A program made the translations under genes and the position numbers. Of a stretch of DNA of 6,814 nt, positions 1 through 6,814 are shown piece by piece; within the stretch, counting starts at the first letter, position 1; the number at the start of each line of letters is the position of its first letter. Origin of the DNA: an uncultured Prevotellaceae bacterium (GTDB lineage Bacteria > Bacteroidota > Bacteroidia > Bacteroidales > Bacteroidaceae). A model generated the notes under the pieces. That model was not told where the DNA came from, ran no database searches, and was given only the letters and a program-made list of their open reading frames with translations. The stretch is taken from the NCBI GenBank assembly GCA_958404085.1, contig CATXZX010000099.1, positions 1-6,814 on the forward strand, in the 5' to 3' direction.

Positions 1-4
1 GAGG

Positions 5-35
5 TTGCCTAATACGTTTAAAAGACGTACTTTTG
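5..35 (+). promoter_or_regulatory. Bacteroidota-type sigma-ABfr promoter for the glycosidase operon
   Basis: A TTG at 5-7 (GTTG at 4-7) is followed after a 20-base spacer by TACTTTTG at 28-35, which fits the Bacteroidota -7 consensus TAnnTTTG exactly. Spacing and both boxes match the known housekeeping promoter of this phylum. Transcription would start near 41-44, giving a leader of about 45 bases before the ATG at 88. No other good match was seen in the gaps at 2602-2618 or 4965-5001, so this promoter probably serves all three plus-strand genes. The -33 box lies at the window edge, so upstream operator sites cannot be assessed. Confidence 0.7.
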
Positions 36-87
36 TGCAAAATAAATCGTTTATACACTATTTCTTACATTACTTCAACCTTACAGA

Positions 88-2601
88 ATGAGAAAAATCC
101 TGTTTTTCATCACCCTGTGTTCGAGTTCCCTGGCCCTTTGGGGACAAAGTACCAAAGAGGCCCGCAACGTCATAGAACGCTTTGCCGGCAAACGGCTGCC
201 CGTCAGCCTTTCGCTTTCGCTCGAAAAGAACGACGGCTGCGACAGTTACGAATATTCGGCCGCTGAAGGCCGCCTGAAGCTGCGCGGAAGCAGCGGCGTA
301 GCCCTGTGCCGCGCCTTCTACGACTACCTGAAGGCCAACCAGGCCGGCATTGCCTCGTGGAGCGGCAACCGCTGCGACCTGCCCGACCGTCTGCCCGACG
401 CACAGGCCGTACAGGCCCGGTCGCCCTACCGCCACCATTACTATTTAAACGTCGTGACCTACGGCTACACCATGCCCTACTGGGACTGGGAGCGCTGGGA
501 GCGCGAGATTGACTGGATGGCGCTGCACGGCATCGACATGCCTCTGGCCCTTGTGGCCAACGAGGCCATATCGGCACGCGTGTGGAAAAAACTGGGACTG
601 AGCGACGAGGAAATCAACGCCTACTTCGTCGGGCCGGCCCACTTCCCCTGGATGCGCATGGGCAACATCAGCGGCATCGACGGTCCGCTGCCCGCCTCGT
701 GGCACAAGGACCAGATAGCCCTGCAACACCGTATCCTCAAGCGCATGAAGGCACTCGGCATGAAACCCATCTGTCCGGGATTTGCGGGCTTCGTGCCCCA
801 GGCCATGAAACGCCTCTATCCGGACATCAACCTGGTGGAGACCTCGTGGGGAGGGGCATTCCACAACTGGATGCTCATGCCCGACCATCCGCTTTTCTGC
901 CGCATCGGACAGCTCTTCATCGAGGAATGGGAGAAAGAGTTCGGCCGAGGCGACTACTACATCATAGACAGTTTCAACGAAATGGACGTTCCCTTCCCGC
1001 CCAAGGGCACCGCCAAACGATACAGCCTGATGGCCGACTACGGCGAGGCCGTATACAACTCCATCAAGGGCGGAAATCCCAACGCCACGTGGGTCATGCA
1101 AGGATGGATGTTCGGCTACCAGCGCAACATCTGGGACTACGAGACCCTGAACGCCCTGGTCAGCCGCGTGCCCGACGACCGCCTGCTCCTGCTCGACCTG
1201 GCCGTAGACTACAACAAGCACTTCTGGCACAGCCAGGTGAACTGGGACTTCTACCGGGGCTACTTCGGCAAGCCGTGGGTATACAGCGTCATACCGAACA
1301 TGGGCGGTAAGACGGGCCTGACGGGCGTACTGGAGTTCTACGCCAACGGCCGCCTCGAGGCACTCCGCTCGCCCAACCGCGGCCGCCTCGAAGGTTACGG
1401 CATGGCCCCCGAGGGTATCGAGAACAACGAAGTCATCTACGAACTCGTGACCGACGGCGGATGGACCGACGCCCCCATCAACCTCGAAAAATGGCTCAAC
1501 GCATACAGCACCTGCCGCTACGGGCGCACCACGGCCGACGTAACCCGCTTCTGGAGCGAGTTACGCAAATCGGTCTACGGTTCGTTCACCGACCATCCGC
1601 GCTACAACTGGCAGTTCCGACCCGGACGGGTCAACAAGGGCTCGATACGCGCCGACGAATCGTTCTACCGCGGCATCGAGAGCCTCTCGCAGGCCATCCC
1701 CGCCCTCGGCCGGTCGCCCCTGTTCCAGGCCGACATGGTGGAGATGACGGCGCAATACTTAGGCGGAAAGATGGAAATCCTGATTCAGGCATCGGCCCAG
1801 ACGGCCCTGGCCGGCGACACGGCCCGCACACGCAGCCTCGAAAACGAATTCCTGGCCTTGGCCGAGGGACTGGACCGCCTGCTGGCCTCGCACCCTGTCC
1901 TGCGGCTCGAAAACTGGATAGACTACGCACGCCGCCACGGCCAGACCCGCGAACTGGCCGACTACTACGAACACAACGCGCGCCGCATCGTAACCATCTG
2001 GGGCCCGCCCGTCGACGACTACTCGGCACGTATCTGGTCGGGACTGGTGCGCGACTACTACGTGCCGCGCTGGAAGAACTTCTTCGAGAGCCGCCGCACG
2101 GGACGTCCCTTCGACTTTGCCGCCTGGGAACGCAACTGGGTGGAACAGCAGACCGGACTGTCCGCCGCAGCGCCCTACGCCGACCCCCTGCAGGCCTGCC
2201 GCCAGCTGCTGGAACGTGCCTCGCACGTCACGTCCGCCCTGCTGGACGAGACCAAGGGCGACCTGTTGGGACAGTGGACACCGGCCGACGTGTCGGCTGA
2301 GTGGAAAGAGATGGAATGGACTCTGCCGGCCTCCAGACTGGCGAAGCTGCGCGGCGTCATATTCAACTACACGCGCGGAAGCAACAAACTGGAAATAGAC
2401 GAGGTATCGGTAGAGGCCGACGGACAGATCATAGCCGTGGAAAAACACCGCGGCGAGACGGGCATCGACAACCGCAACAATGTGTACCTCTTCGGGAAAC
2501 CCCTCCAGGCTCCGACCAACAACTCGTGCCACATCCGCGCCAAGGTGCGCAGCGACGGCCGTTGCGAATCGTACGGACAGGTGTTTCTCATCGGCCGATA
2601 A
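88..2601 (+). CDS. Secreted GH89 alpha-N-acetylglucosaminidase
   Basis: This 837-residue protein hydrolyses terminal alpha-linked N-acetylglucosamine, by similarity to human NAGLU and clostridial GH89. A Sec signal peptide covers residues 1-19 (cleavage likely before Gln20); Cys11 is preceded by Leu, so it is not a lipobox. An N-terminal NAGLU-type domain spans about 22-110. The TIM barrel begins near 115 (RHHYYLNVVTYGYTMPYWDW) and runs to about 450. The proposed acid/base is Glu298 in DSFNEMD, and the nucleophile is Glu442 in GYGMAPEGIENNE; both motifs are intact. A helical C-terminal domain spans about 455-720, then a beta-rich module at about 740-837. The ATG at 88 directly precedes the signal peptide and has an AT-rich leader without Shine-Dalgarno. 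It is the first gene of the operon, 17 bases before the next. Likely location is the periplasm or outer surface. GH89 assignment is firm; the natural substrate (for example alpha-1,4-GlcNAc-capped mucin or heparan fragments) is inferred. Confidence 0.95.
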   Translation: MRKILFFITLCSSSLALWGQSTKEARNVIERFAGKRLPVSLSLSLEKNDGCDSYEYSAAEGRLKLRGSSGVALCRAFYDYLKANQAGIASWSGNRCDLPDRLPDAQAVQARSPYRHHYYLNVVTYGYTMPYWDWERWEREIDWMALHGIDMPLALVANEAISARVWKKLGLSDEEINAYFVGPAHFPWMRMGNISGIDGPLPASWHKDQIALQHRILKRMKALGMKPICPGFAGFVPQAMKRLYPDINLVETSWGGAFHNWMLMPDHPLFCRIGQLFIEEWEKEFGRGDYYIIDSFNEMDVPFPPKGTAKRYSLMADYGEAVYNSIKGGNPNATWVMQGWMFGYQRNIWDYETLNALVSRVPDDRLLLLDLAVDYNKHFWHSQVNWDFYRGYFGKPWVYSVIPNMGGKTGLTGVLEFYANGRLEALRSPNRGRLEGYGMAPEGIENNEVIYELVTDGGWTDAPINLEKWLNAYSTCRYGRTTADVTRFWSELRKSVYGSFTDHPRYNWQFRPGRVNKGSIRADESFYRGIESLSQAIPALGRSPLFQADMVEMTAQYLGGKMEILIQASAQTALAGDTARTRSLENEFLALAEGLDRLLASHPVLRLENWIDYARRHGQTRELADYYEHNARRIVTIWGPPVDDYSARIWSGLVRDYYVPRWKNFFESRRTGRPFDFAAWERNWVEQQTGLSAAAPYADPLQACRQLLERASHVTSALLDETKGDLLGQWTPADVSAEWKEMEWTLPASRLAKLRGVIFNYTRGSNKLEIDEVSVEADGQIIAVEKHRGETGIDNRNNVYLFGKPLQAPTNNSCHIRAKVRSDGRCESYGQVFLIGR

Positions 2602-2618
2602 CGACTCATTTTTTAAAC

Positions 2619-4964
2619 ATGCTCATGAATAAATCATTTCACCCTCAGTTCCGCCGGAGCGCTTGCCTACGGCGGAACTTTTTATGGGTGCTGGCGGTCC
2701 TCCTGGCAGGGCCGGTATCCACAGCCTCCGCCAAAGACATCCGCACGCCGAAGGAAGACGCAGCCTTCCTGGCCGGAAAGAAAAAACTGCTGACAGCCCG
2801 GTGGAACCAACCCTTCGGTGCAAAAGAAACGGTCAGCAACCACGCACCGCTGGGTCCCTACATGGGTAACGGCGATGTGGGAGTGGTGAGCCACACGACG
2901 GCCGCCACCCAGACGCTGCGCGTATCGAAGGTAGACTTCGTGACCGACGGATGGGCCGACTGGGCCGGAACAGGCGCCGCCGCACTGCCCGTAGGGGGCA
3001 TGACGCTGCGCGTGGAATCGGCCGAGGCAGCAGGTTTCGGGTACGAGATGGACCTGACGGCCAACGAGCTGCGCATGACGACGGGCACCGCAAGCCGCGT
3101 ACGCATGACCAGCTGGATAGCGGCCGAAGAAAACATCGTCGTGACGGAACTCGCCTCCGAGGCCCGCACCCCCGTGACCGTAACGCTCGAAACCTTTGCC
3201 GACAGCACCACAGCCGCCTATGCCACCACAGCGACCGCCGCAGGCGACATAGCCCAGACCACGCGCCGCACCAAGGCGACGGGCGGCGTGAAGTGGATTT
3301 CACGGGCGGGCCTGTCGTCGCGAATAGTAGGCTGCCCGTCCGAAACAGGAGCCACCTCGTCCCACAAGGCACGCACCCGCTTCGTCCTGAAGCCCGGCCG
3401 CACGGTCTACGCCGTACTGTATGTGTCGGGAGGCGGCCGCACGGACGATGCCCGCCTGAGCGAAGCCGCCAACGGCCTGGCCCGGCTGGACAAGCGCGCC
3501 ATAACCCGCCTGAAACGGGCCAAAGACGCGTGGTGGGACGACATGTGGAAACGCTCCTACGTGGAGACCGGCGACTCGCTCCTCGACCGCCACTACCTCT
3601 CGTCCATCTACCTGCTGGCCTCGGCCTACAACCGCCACTCGCCGGTCTGCGGCGGCATGTACGGCGTATGGAACATGGCCGACAACATGATGTACCACGG
3701 CGACATCCACCTCAACTACAACAGCCAGGGAGGCCTGTACAGCGTATTCTCGGCCGGCCGCCCCGAACTGGCCCTGCCCTACTTCGGCTCCATGGAGCGC
3801 CTCATGCCCGAGGGCCGGCGCCGCGCCCGTGAGGACATGGGCAGCGTGCATCCCTCGCTGAAGGGACGTTCGTGCCGCGGCATACTCTTCCCGGTCAGCG
3901 CACTGGGCATCGGCGAGTTCTACTGCCAGTACTGGCAGCAGACGGTCAACGCGCCGTTCAACGTACCGCTCTTCAGCTGGTACTACGAGTACACGGGCGA
4001 TACCGACTTTCTGCGCCGCCGCGCCTATCCCTACCTGCGCGAGTGCGGCGACTTCTACGAAGACTACATCCGGCGCGAGGAACTGCCCGACGGCGGCCAC
4101 CGCTATTGTATCACGACCGGCGCGCACGAGGGTTCGTGGGACCTGAACCCGTCCTCCGACCTGGCCTTTGTGGAATTGACGTTCCGCCTCTTGCTGCGTT
4201 ACAGCCGCCTACTCGACACCGACGCCGACCGCCGCGCCCTGTGGGAGGACATCGTCGGCCACATGCCGGCCTACCGCACCATCATGCCCACCCGGGAGCC
4301 CAACGAGGGCCTGCCGGTGTTTGCAAAAAACGAAGCGGGATGGGACCTGCCCAACCACGCCATCCAGCTGCACCCGGTCTATCCGTGCGAACTCATCGAC
4401 CTGCGTTCCGACAAGCGGCTGGTGGAGACGGCACGCAACACGCTCCACTACTACGAGGTGTCGCAACGTGGCTTTACGCACTGCATGAACGAACTGGGCC
4501 TGAGCGCCTTCGTCATGGGTGCCCGCCTGGGTTACGCGCCCGAGTTGCTGATTGAAAACATGAAGGAACTCATTGCCCGGGCCCGCCCCAACTTCCTGAT
4601 TACGGACGGACACCATTGTCTGGAGAAGACCGCCGTGGTGGAAACCCTCAACTCGATGATGCTCCAGAGCGTAGACAGCGTACTCTACCTGTTCCCCGAC
4701 TGGATAAAGAAACCGGCCTCGTTCCGCCGCCTGCGCGCCAAAGGGGCGTTCCTCGTATCGGCCGACTACGACGGGAAGGCCGTCGGCAGCCTGCTGATAC
4801 ACAGCGAAAAGGGAGGCCCCTGCCTGCTCCGCTCTCCGTGGCCGGGCCGACGGCCGACGGTCGTACAAGGCAACCGCCGCATCACGGCCACGGAGACCGA
4901 AAGCGGCGTATTCCGCTTCGAGACACAGCCCGGAAAAACTTACGAAATCAGTCCCGAAGCCTGA
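2619..4964 (+). CDS. Divergent GH95-like (alpha/alpha)6-barrel glycosidase, exported
   Basis: This 781-residue protein resembles GH95 alpha-fucosidases/galactosidases in layout: an N-terminal beta-sandwich (about 45-280, with GPYMGNGDVGVV near 80-88), a helical linker, an (alpha/alpha)6 barrel (about 315-695) and a small C-terminal beta domain. HGDIHLNYN at 360-368 matches the GH95 catalytic-asparagine motif (Asn366, Asn368). Glu504 in GAHEGSWD may be the acid. The usual DGNFG aspartate is not conserved; the matching segment reads HHCLEKTA (Glu669), followed by a recognisable MMLQS and LYLFP. A signal peptide covers 1-38, ending TASA before Lys39, with RRNFLW ahead of its hydrophobic core. 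I start at 2619; ATG 2625 is the alternative, but 2619 has adenine at -3. The open frame continues upstream inside the GH89 gene, but that part is out-of-frame shadow. The N-terminal part also recalls DUF5703-type proteins. Glycosidase fold is likely; substrate is unknown, with fucose the first guess. Confidence 0.75.
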   Translation: MLMNKSFHPQFRRSACLRRNFLWVLAVLLAGPVSTASAKDIRTPKEDAAFLAGKKKLLTARWNQPFGAKETVSNHAPLGPYMGNGDVGVVSHTTAATQTLRVSKVDFVTDGWADWAGTGAAALPVGGMTLRVESAEAAGFGYEMDLTANELRMTTGTASRVRMTSWIAAEENIVVTELASEARTPVTVTLETFADSTTAAYATTATAAGDIAQTTRRTKATGGVKWISRAGLSSRIVGCPSETGATSSHKARTRFVLKPGRTVYAVLYVSGGGRTDDARLSEAANGLARLDKRAITRLKRAKDAWWDDMWKRSYVETGDSLLDRHYLSSIYLLASAYNRHSPVCGGMYGVWNMADNMMYHGDIHLNYNSQGGLYSVFSAGRPELALPYFGSMERLMPEGRRRAREDMGSVHPSLKGRSCRGILFPVSALGIGEFYCQYWQQTVNAPFNVPLFSWYYEYTGDTDFLRRRAYPYLRECGDFYEDYIRREELPDGGHRYCITTGAHEGSWDLNPSSDLAFVELTFRLLLRYSRLLDTDADRRALWEDIVGHMPAYRTIMPTREPNEGLPVFAKNEAGWDLPNHAIQLHPVYPCELIDLRSDKRLVETARNTLHYYEVSQRGFTHCMNELGLSAFVMGARLGYAPELLIENMKELIARARPNFLITDGHHCLEKTAVVETLNSMMLQSVDSVLYLFPDWIKKPASFRRLRAKGAFLVSADYDGKAVGSLLIHSEKGGPCLLRSPWPGRRPTVVQGNRRITATETESGVFRFETQPGKTYEISPEA
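2647..2683 (+). terminator. Terminator-like hairpin inside the start of the GH95-like gene
   Basis: A perfect 10-bp inverted repeat pairs AGTTCCGCCG (2647-2656) with CGGCGGAACT (2670-2679) around a 13-base loop, and TTTTT at 2679-2683 follows at once. This is the shape of an intrinsic terminator on the plus strand. It lies 45 bases after the GH89 stop, a normal distance for a terminator of that gene, yet inside the signal-peptide codons of the next gene. Each arm carries an Arg-Arg codon pair, so part of the repeat may come from coding. Function as a partial terminator or attenuator is inferred; the loop is rather large. Confidence 0.4.
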
Positions 4965-5001
4965 GACATTCTTTATTTACCTAAACAAAACACTTGTCAT
5001 T

Positions 5002-6606
5002 ATGAAACACACGCATTTGCTTTGTCTGGCAGCCCTGTGCTGCGCCGCCACCGCCCACCCGGCCGACCCGCCCGCCATGGGCTGGAGCTCGTGGAACAGT
5101 TTCCGCGTACACATCAGCGACTCGCTCATCTGCCGGCAGGCCGACGCCATGAAGCAAACCGGACTGGCCGCCGCAGGCTACCGCTACATCAACATCGACG
5201 ACGGCTACTTCGGCGGACGGGGAGCCGACGGCCGCCTGCTGACCCACCCGGCGCGCTTCCCGAAAGGCCTGCGCCACGTCGTAGACCACATCCACGCATT
5301 GGGATTCAAGGCGGGCATCTACTCCGACGCGGGGCGCAACACGTGCGGCTCGTACTGGGACAGCGACTCGCTGGGCGTAGGAGTAGGCTTGTACGGACAC
5401 GACAGCCAGGATGCCGCCTACTTCTTCCGCGAACTGGGCTTCGATTTCATCAAGGTGGACTTCTGCGGAGGCGACGCCAAACAAAATACCGGACACCTGC
5501 AACTGGACGAGCGCGAACGCTATACGGCCATCCGTCGCGCCATAGACGCCGCAGGACGGCCCGACGTACGCATGAACGTATGCCGGTGGAACTTTCCGGG
5601 AACATGGGTACACGGGGTGGCCTCGTCGTGGCGCATCTCGCAAGACATCAACCCCAGCTGGGCCTCGGTACGCAACATCATCGGCCAGAACCTCTACCTC
5701 TCGGCCTACGCCGGACCGGGACACTACAACGACATGGACATGCTCGAAATAGGGCGCGGCCTGAGTGCCGCGGAAGAGGAGACGCACTTCGGCATGTGGT
5801 GTGCCATGTCGTCGCCCCTGCTCATCGGCTGCGACCTGACACGCATTCCGCCGGCCTCGCTCCGCCTGCTGCTCAACCCCGAACTCATAGCCGTCAACCA
5901 GGACCCCACAGCCATGCAGGCACGCCCCGTCCGCCGCGAACAGGGGGCACTGCTGCTCATGCGCGACGTGGAGCGGCGCGACGGCCGCCGGCGCGTGGCC
6001 GTACTCTATAACCCGGGCGACAAACCCGTGACGTGGACCCTGCGGCGAACCGACACGGAGCTGGACGGACGCATCGACGTGCGCGACCTGATAAGCCGCA
6101 CACCTCTGCCCCCGCTGGCCAAAGGAGCCGACACGGCCACCTACCGGATAGCGCCCCACGGCATACGCATCCTGAAACTCAGCGGCCGCAAGCGGCGCGA
6201 GACGCAACGCTACGAAGCCGAATGGGCCTGGCTGAACCAATACCAGGAACTCTGGAACACCGGCAAACAGATCCGCTACGAAGAGGCGGCCGGACTCTCG
6301 GCCGGCGCTAAAGTGTCGTTCCTCGGCGACGGGCCCGACAACTGGATGGAGTGGCGCGACGTGAAGAGCCGCGGCGGACGCTACCTCCTGACCCTGCACT
6401 ACCAGGCGGACGAGGCACGCCGCCTGACACTCACCGTAAACGGCCGCGAGACACCGCTGGGCACGCTACCCCCCACAGGCGGACAGACGGCCACGCACCG
6501 CACGACCGTCGTACTGAACAAGGGGTTGAACACCATCCGCCTGGGCCAGGCCGACGGTCCGGCCCCCGACATAGACTGCATCGACCTACGGCGCGGGACG
6601 GAATAG
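5002..6606 (+). CDS. Secreted GH27 alpha-galactosidase-type enzyme with C-terminal CBM6/35-like domain
   Basis: This 534-residue protein belongs to GH27, retaining enzymes that remove terminal alpha-galactose, or alpha-GalNAc in some members. The signal peptide covers 1-18 (ATA before His19; a site after Ala21 is also possible). The TIM barrel starts with MGWSSWNSF at 26-34. Sugar-binding Asp66-Asp67 lie in NIDDGYF, the nucleophile is Asp153 in FIKVDFC, and the acid/base is Asp215 in WRISQDI. HYNDMDMLEIG (Asp244, Asp246) and SSPLLIGCDL are further family motifs. A C-terminal beta domain (about 305-392) precedes a CBM6/35-like module at about 403-534, which opens with YEAEW and ends in a LNTIRLGQADG...DIDCIDL pattern. 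The specificity position has Arg195 (CRWNFPG) where plant and human alpha-galactosidases have CEW. The gene starts 37 bases after the GH95-like gene; that AT-rich gap shows no promoter or Shine-Dalgarno. Family is firm; substrate is inferred. Confidence 0.93.
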   Translation: MKHTHLLCLAALCCAATAHPADPPAMGWSSWNSFRVHISDSLICRQADAMKQTGLAAAGYRYINIDDGYFGGRGADGRLLTHPARFPKGLRHVVDHIHALGFKAGIYSDAGRNTCGSYWDSDSLGVGVGLYGHDSQDAAYFFRELGFDFIKVDFCGGDAKQNTGHLQLDERERYTAIRRAIDAAGRPDVRMNVCRWNFPGTWVHGVASSWRISQDINPSWASVRNIIGQNLYLSAYAGPGHYNDMDMLEIGRGLSAAEEETHFGMWCAMSSPLLIGCDLTRIPPASLRLLLNPELIAVNQDPTAMQARPVRREQGALLLMRDVERRDGRRRVAVLYNPGDKPVTWTLRRTDTELDGRIDVRDLISRTPLPPLAKGADTATYRIAPHGIRILKLSGRKRRETQRYEAEWAWLNQYQELWNTGKQIRYEEAAGLSAGAKVSFLGDGPDNWMEWRDVKSRGGRYLLTLHYQADEARRLTLTVNGRETPLGTLPPTGGQTATHRTTVVLNKGLNTIRLGQADGPAPDIDCIDLRRGTE

Positions 6607-6641
6607 GACACTTCCGACAAAAACAAAAGCCACAAAAATAC

Positions 6642-6681
6642 AACGACGAGGCCACCGGTTTTTACCAGCGGCCTCGTCGTT
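6642..6681. terminator. Probable bidirectional terminator after the operon
   Basis: A perfect 12-bp inverted repeat pairs AACGACGAGGCC (6642-6653) with GGCCTCGTCGTT (6670-6681) around a 16-base loop, within which GGT and ACC can pair around TTTT. It starts 35 bases after the GH27 stop. On the plus strand the following sequence (ATTATTAC) is only modestly T-rich. On the minus strand the hairpin is followed by GTATTTTTGTGGC and then more T-runs, a better terminator tail. It could therefore end both this operon and a convergent gene entering from the right. Confidence 0.75.
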
Positions 6682-6778
6682 ATTACAAACAGGGAGAAAC
6701 AACCTAATCCTTATTCAGTCATCCGATTTCAGCGTCACGGATTAACGAAACATCAGTTTGGCCGGCCCTCCGTTCCGG

Positions 6779-6814
6779 CTACTCCTTCAGCCTCACGATG
6801 TCGGGAGCCCCCAG
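6779..6814 (-). CDS. Possible C-terminal end of a convergent gene (partial)
   Basis: Read on the minus strand, the last 36 bases give LGAPDIVRLKE followed by a TAG stop. The residues look like a closing beta-strand, and the stop sits about 100 bases before the hairpin at 6642-6681, whose T-tract suits a minus-strand transcript. The start and nearly all of the gene lie beyond the window. Of the other two minus frames, one meets a stop within seven codons; the other stays open for about 20 codons and cannot be excluded. The fragment is too short to name a family. Confidence 0.35.
   Translation of the reverse strand: MGAPDIVRLKE

Noticed and set aside
33..266. Small frame (77 codons) starting at 33 near the promoter
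   Set aside because: It starts with TTG inside the -7 box of the promoter, so it would precede the transcription start, and it overlaps the GH89 start in a shifted frame.
582..1310. Plus-strand alternative frames inside the genes (582-1310, 1461-2300, 2951-3832, 3872-4555, 5022-6011)
   Set aside because: All lie within strongly supported glycosidase genes and give Arg/Pro/His-rich translations typical of shifted frames in GC-rich DNA.
2301..2618. Upstream extension of the GH95-like frame starting at 2301
   Set aside because: These 106 codons overlap the end of the GH89 gene in another frame and translate to a low-complexity, Arg-rich shadow. A proper signal peptide begins at 2619/2625.
5002..5058. 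Lipoprotein signal in the GH27 protein (Cys8, Cys13, Cys14)
   Set aside because: The residue before each cysteine is Leu, Leu or Cys rather than Gly/Ala/Ser, so no lipobox is met. A standard Sec signal ending ATA fits better.
4981..6399. Long (472-codon) open frame on the minus strand opposite the GH27 gene
   Set aside because: It mirrors a well-recognised GH27 coding sequence. Long antisense frames arise from strong GC at third positions, and its translation (rich in V, A, G, with no recognisable motif) looks like a shadow. The same reasoning removes the minus-strand frames at 445-1230, 1759-2532, 3300-4127 and 4209-4868.
6715..6735. Minus-strand short reading VTLKSDD-stop between the hairpin and the partial gene
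   Set aside because: Its frame is closed by a TAA a few codons upstream, so it cannot be the end of a gene unless the sequence is broken. Resemblance to VRLKE is too short to mean anything.
6761..6779. Short inverted repeat GCCGG/CCGGC next to the minus-strand stop
   Set aside because: A 5-bp stem with a 9-base loop and no T-tract is expected by chance in GC-rich sequence.

Overview
This window looks like part of a carbohydrate-utilisation locus from a GC-rich member of the Bacteroidales (phylum Bacteroidota). Four things support that. The promoter at 5-35 has the Bacteroidota form (TTG about 33 bases and TAnnTTTG about 7 bases before transcription start). None of the genes has a Shine-Dalgarno sequence; each has an AT-rich leader instead. 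All three complete proteins are exported glycosidases of types common in gut Bacteroidales. The coding DNA is strongly GC-rich, especially at third codon positions, which suggests a GC-rich lineage such as Rikenellaceae/Alistipes. The genus is an inference, not a demonstration.

Layout: a promoter (5-35) and short leader precede three plus-strand genes with small gaps of 17 and 37 bases, almost certainly one operon. They are a GH89 alpha-N-acetylglucosaminidase (88-2601), a divergent GH95-like (alpha/alpha)6-barrel glycosidase (2619-4964), and a GH27 alpha-galactosidase-type enzyme with a C-terminal CBM6/35-like domain (5002-6606). A 12-bp inverted repeat (6642-6681) after the third gene probably terminates transcription, perhaps from both sides. 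The last 36 bases can be read as the C-terminal end of a convergent minus-strand gene (6779-6814), but only 11 codons are visible.

How the genes may work together: GH89 removes terminal alpha-GlcNAc, GH27 removes terminal alpha-galactose (or alpha-GalNAc), and GH95 enzymes remove alpha-1,2-fucose (or alpha-galactose of the L series). Together they would strip non-reducing-end alpha-linked caps from host glycans such as mucin O-glycans. No SusC/SusD pair, sulfatase or regulator lies in the window, so the substrate is inferred from enzyme families only.

Points that merit a second look: a terminator-like hairpin inside the start of the second gene, the altered catalytic region of the GH95-like enzyme, a twin-arginine-like motif in its signal peptide, and an arginine at the position that sets substrate choice in GH27. 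I see no mobile element, CRISPR array, tRNA or rRNA, and no clear sign of an entirely new system.
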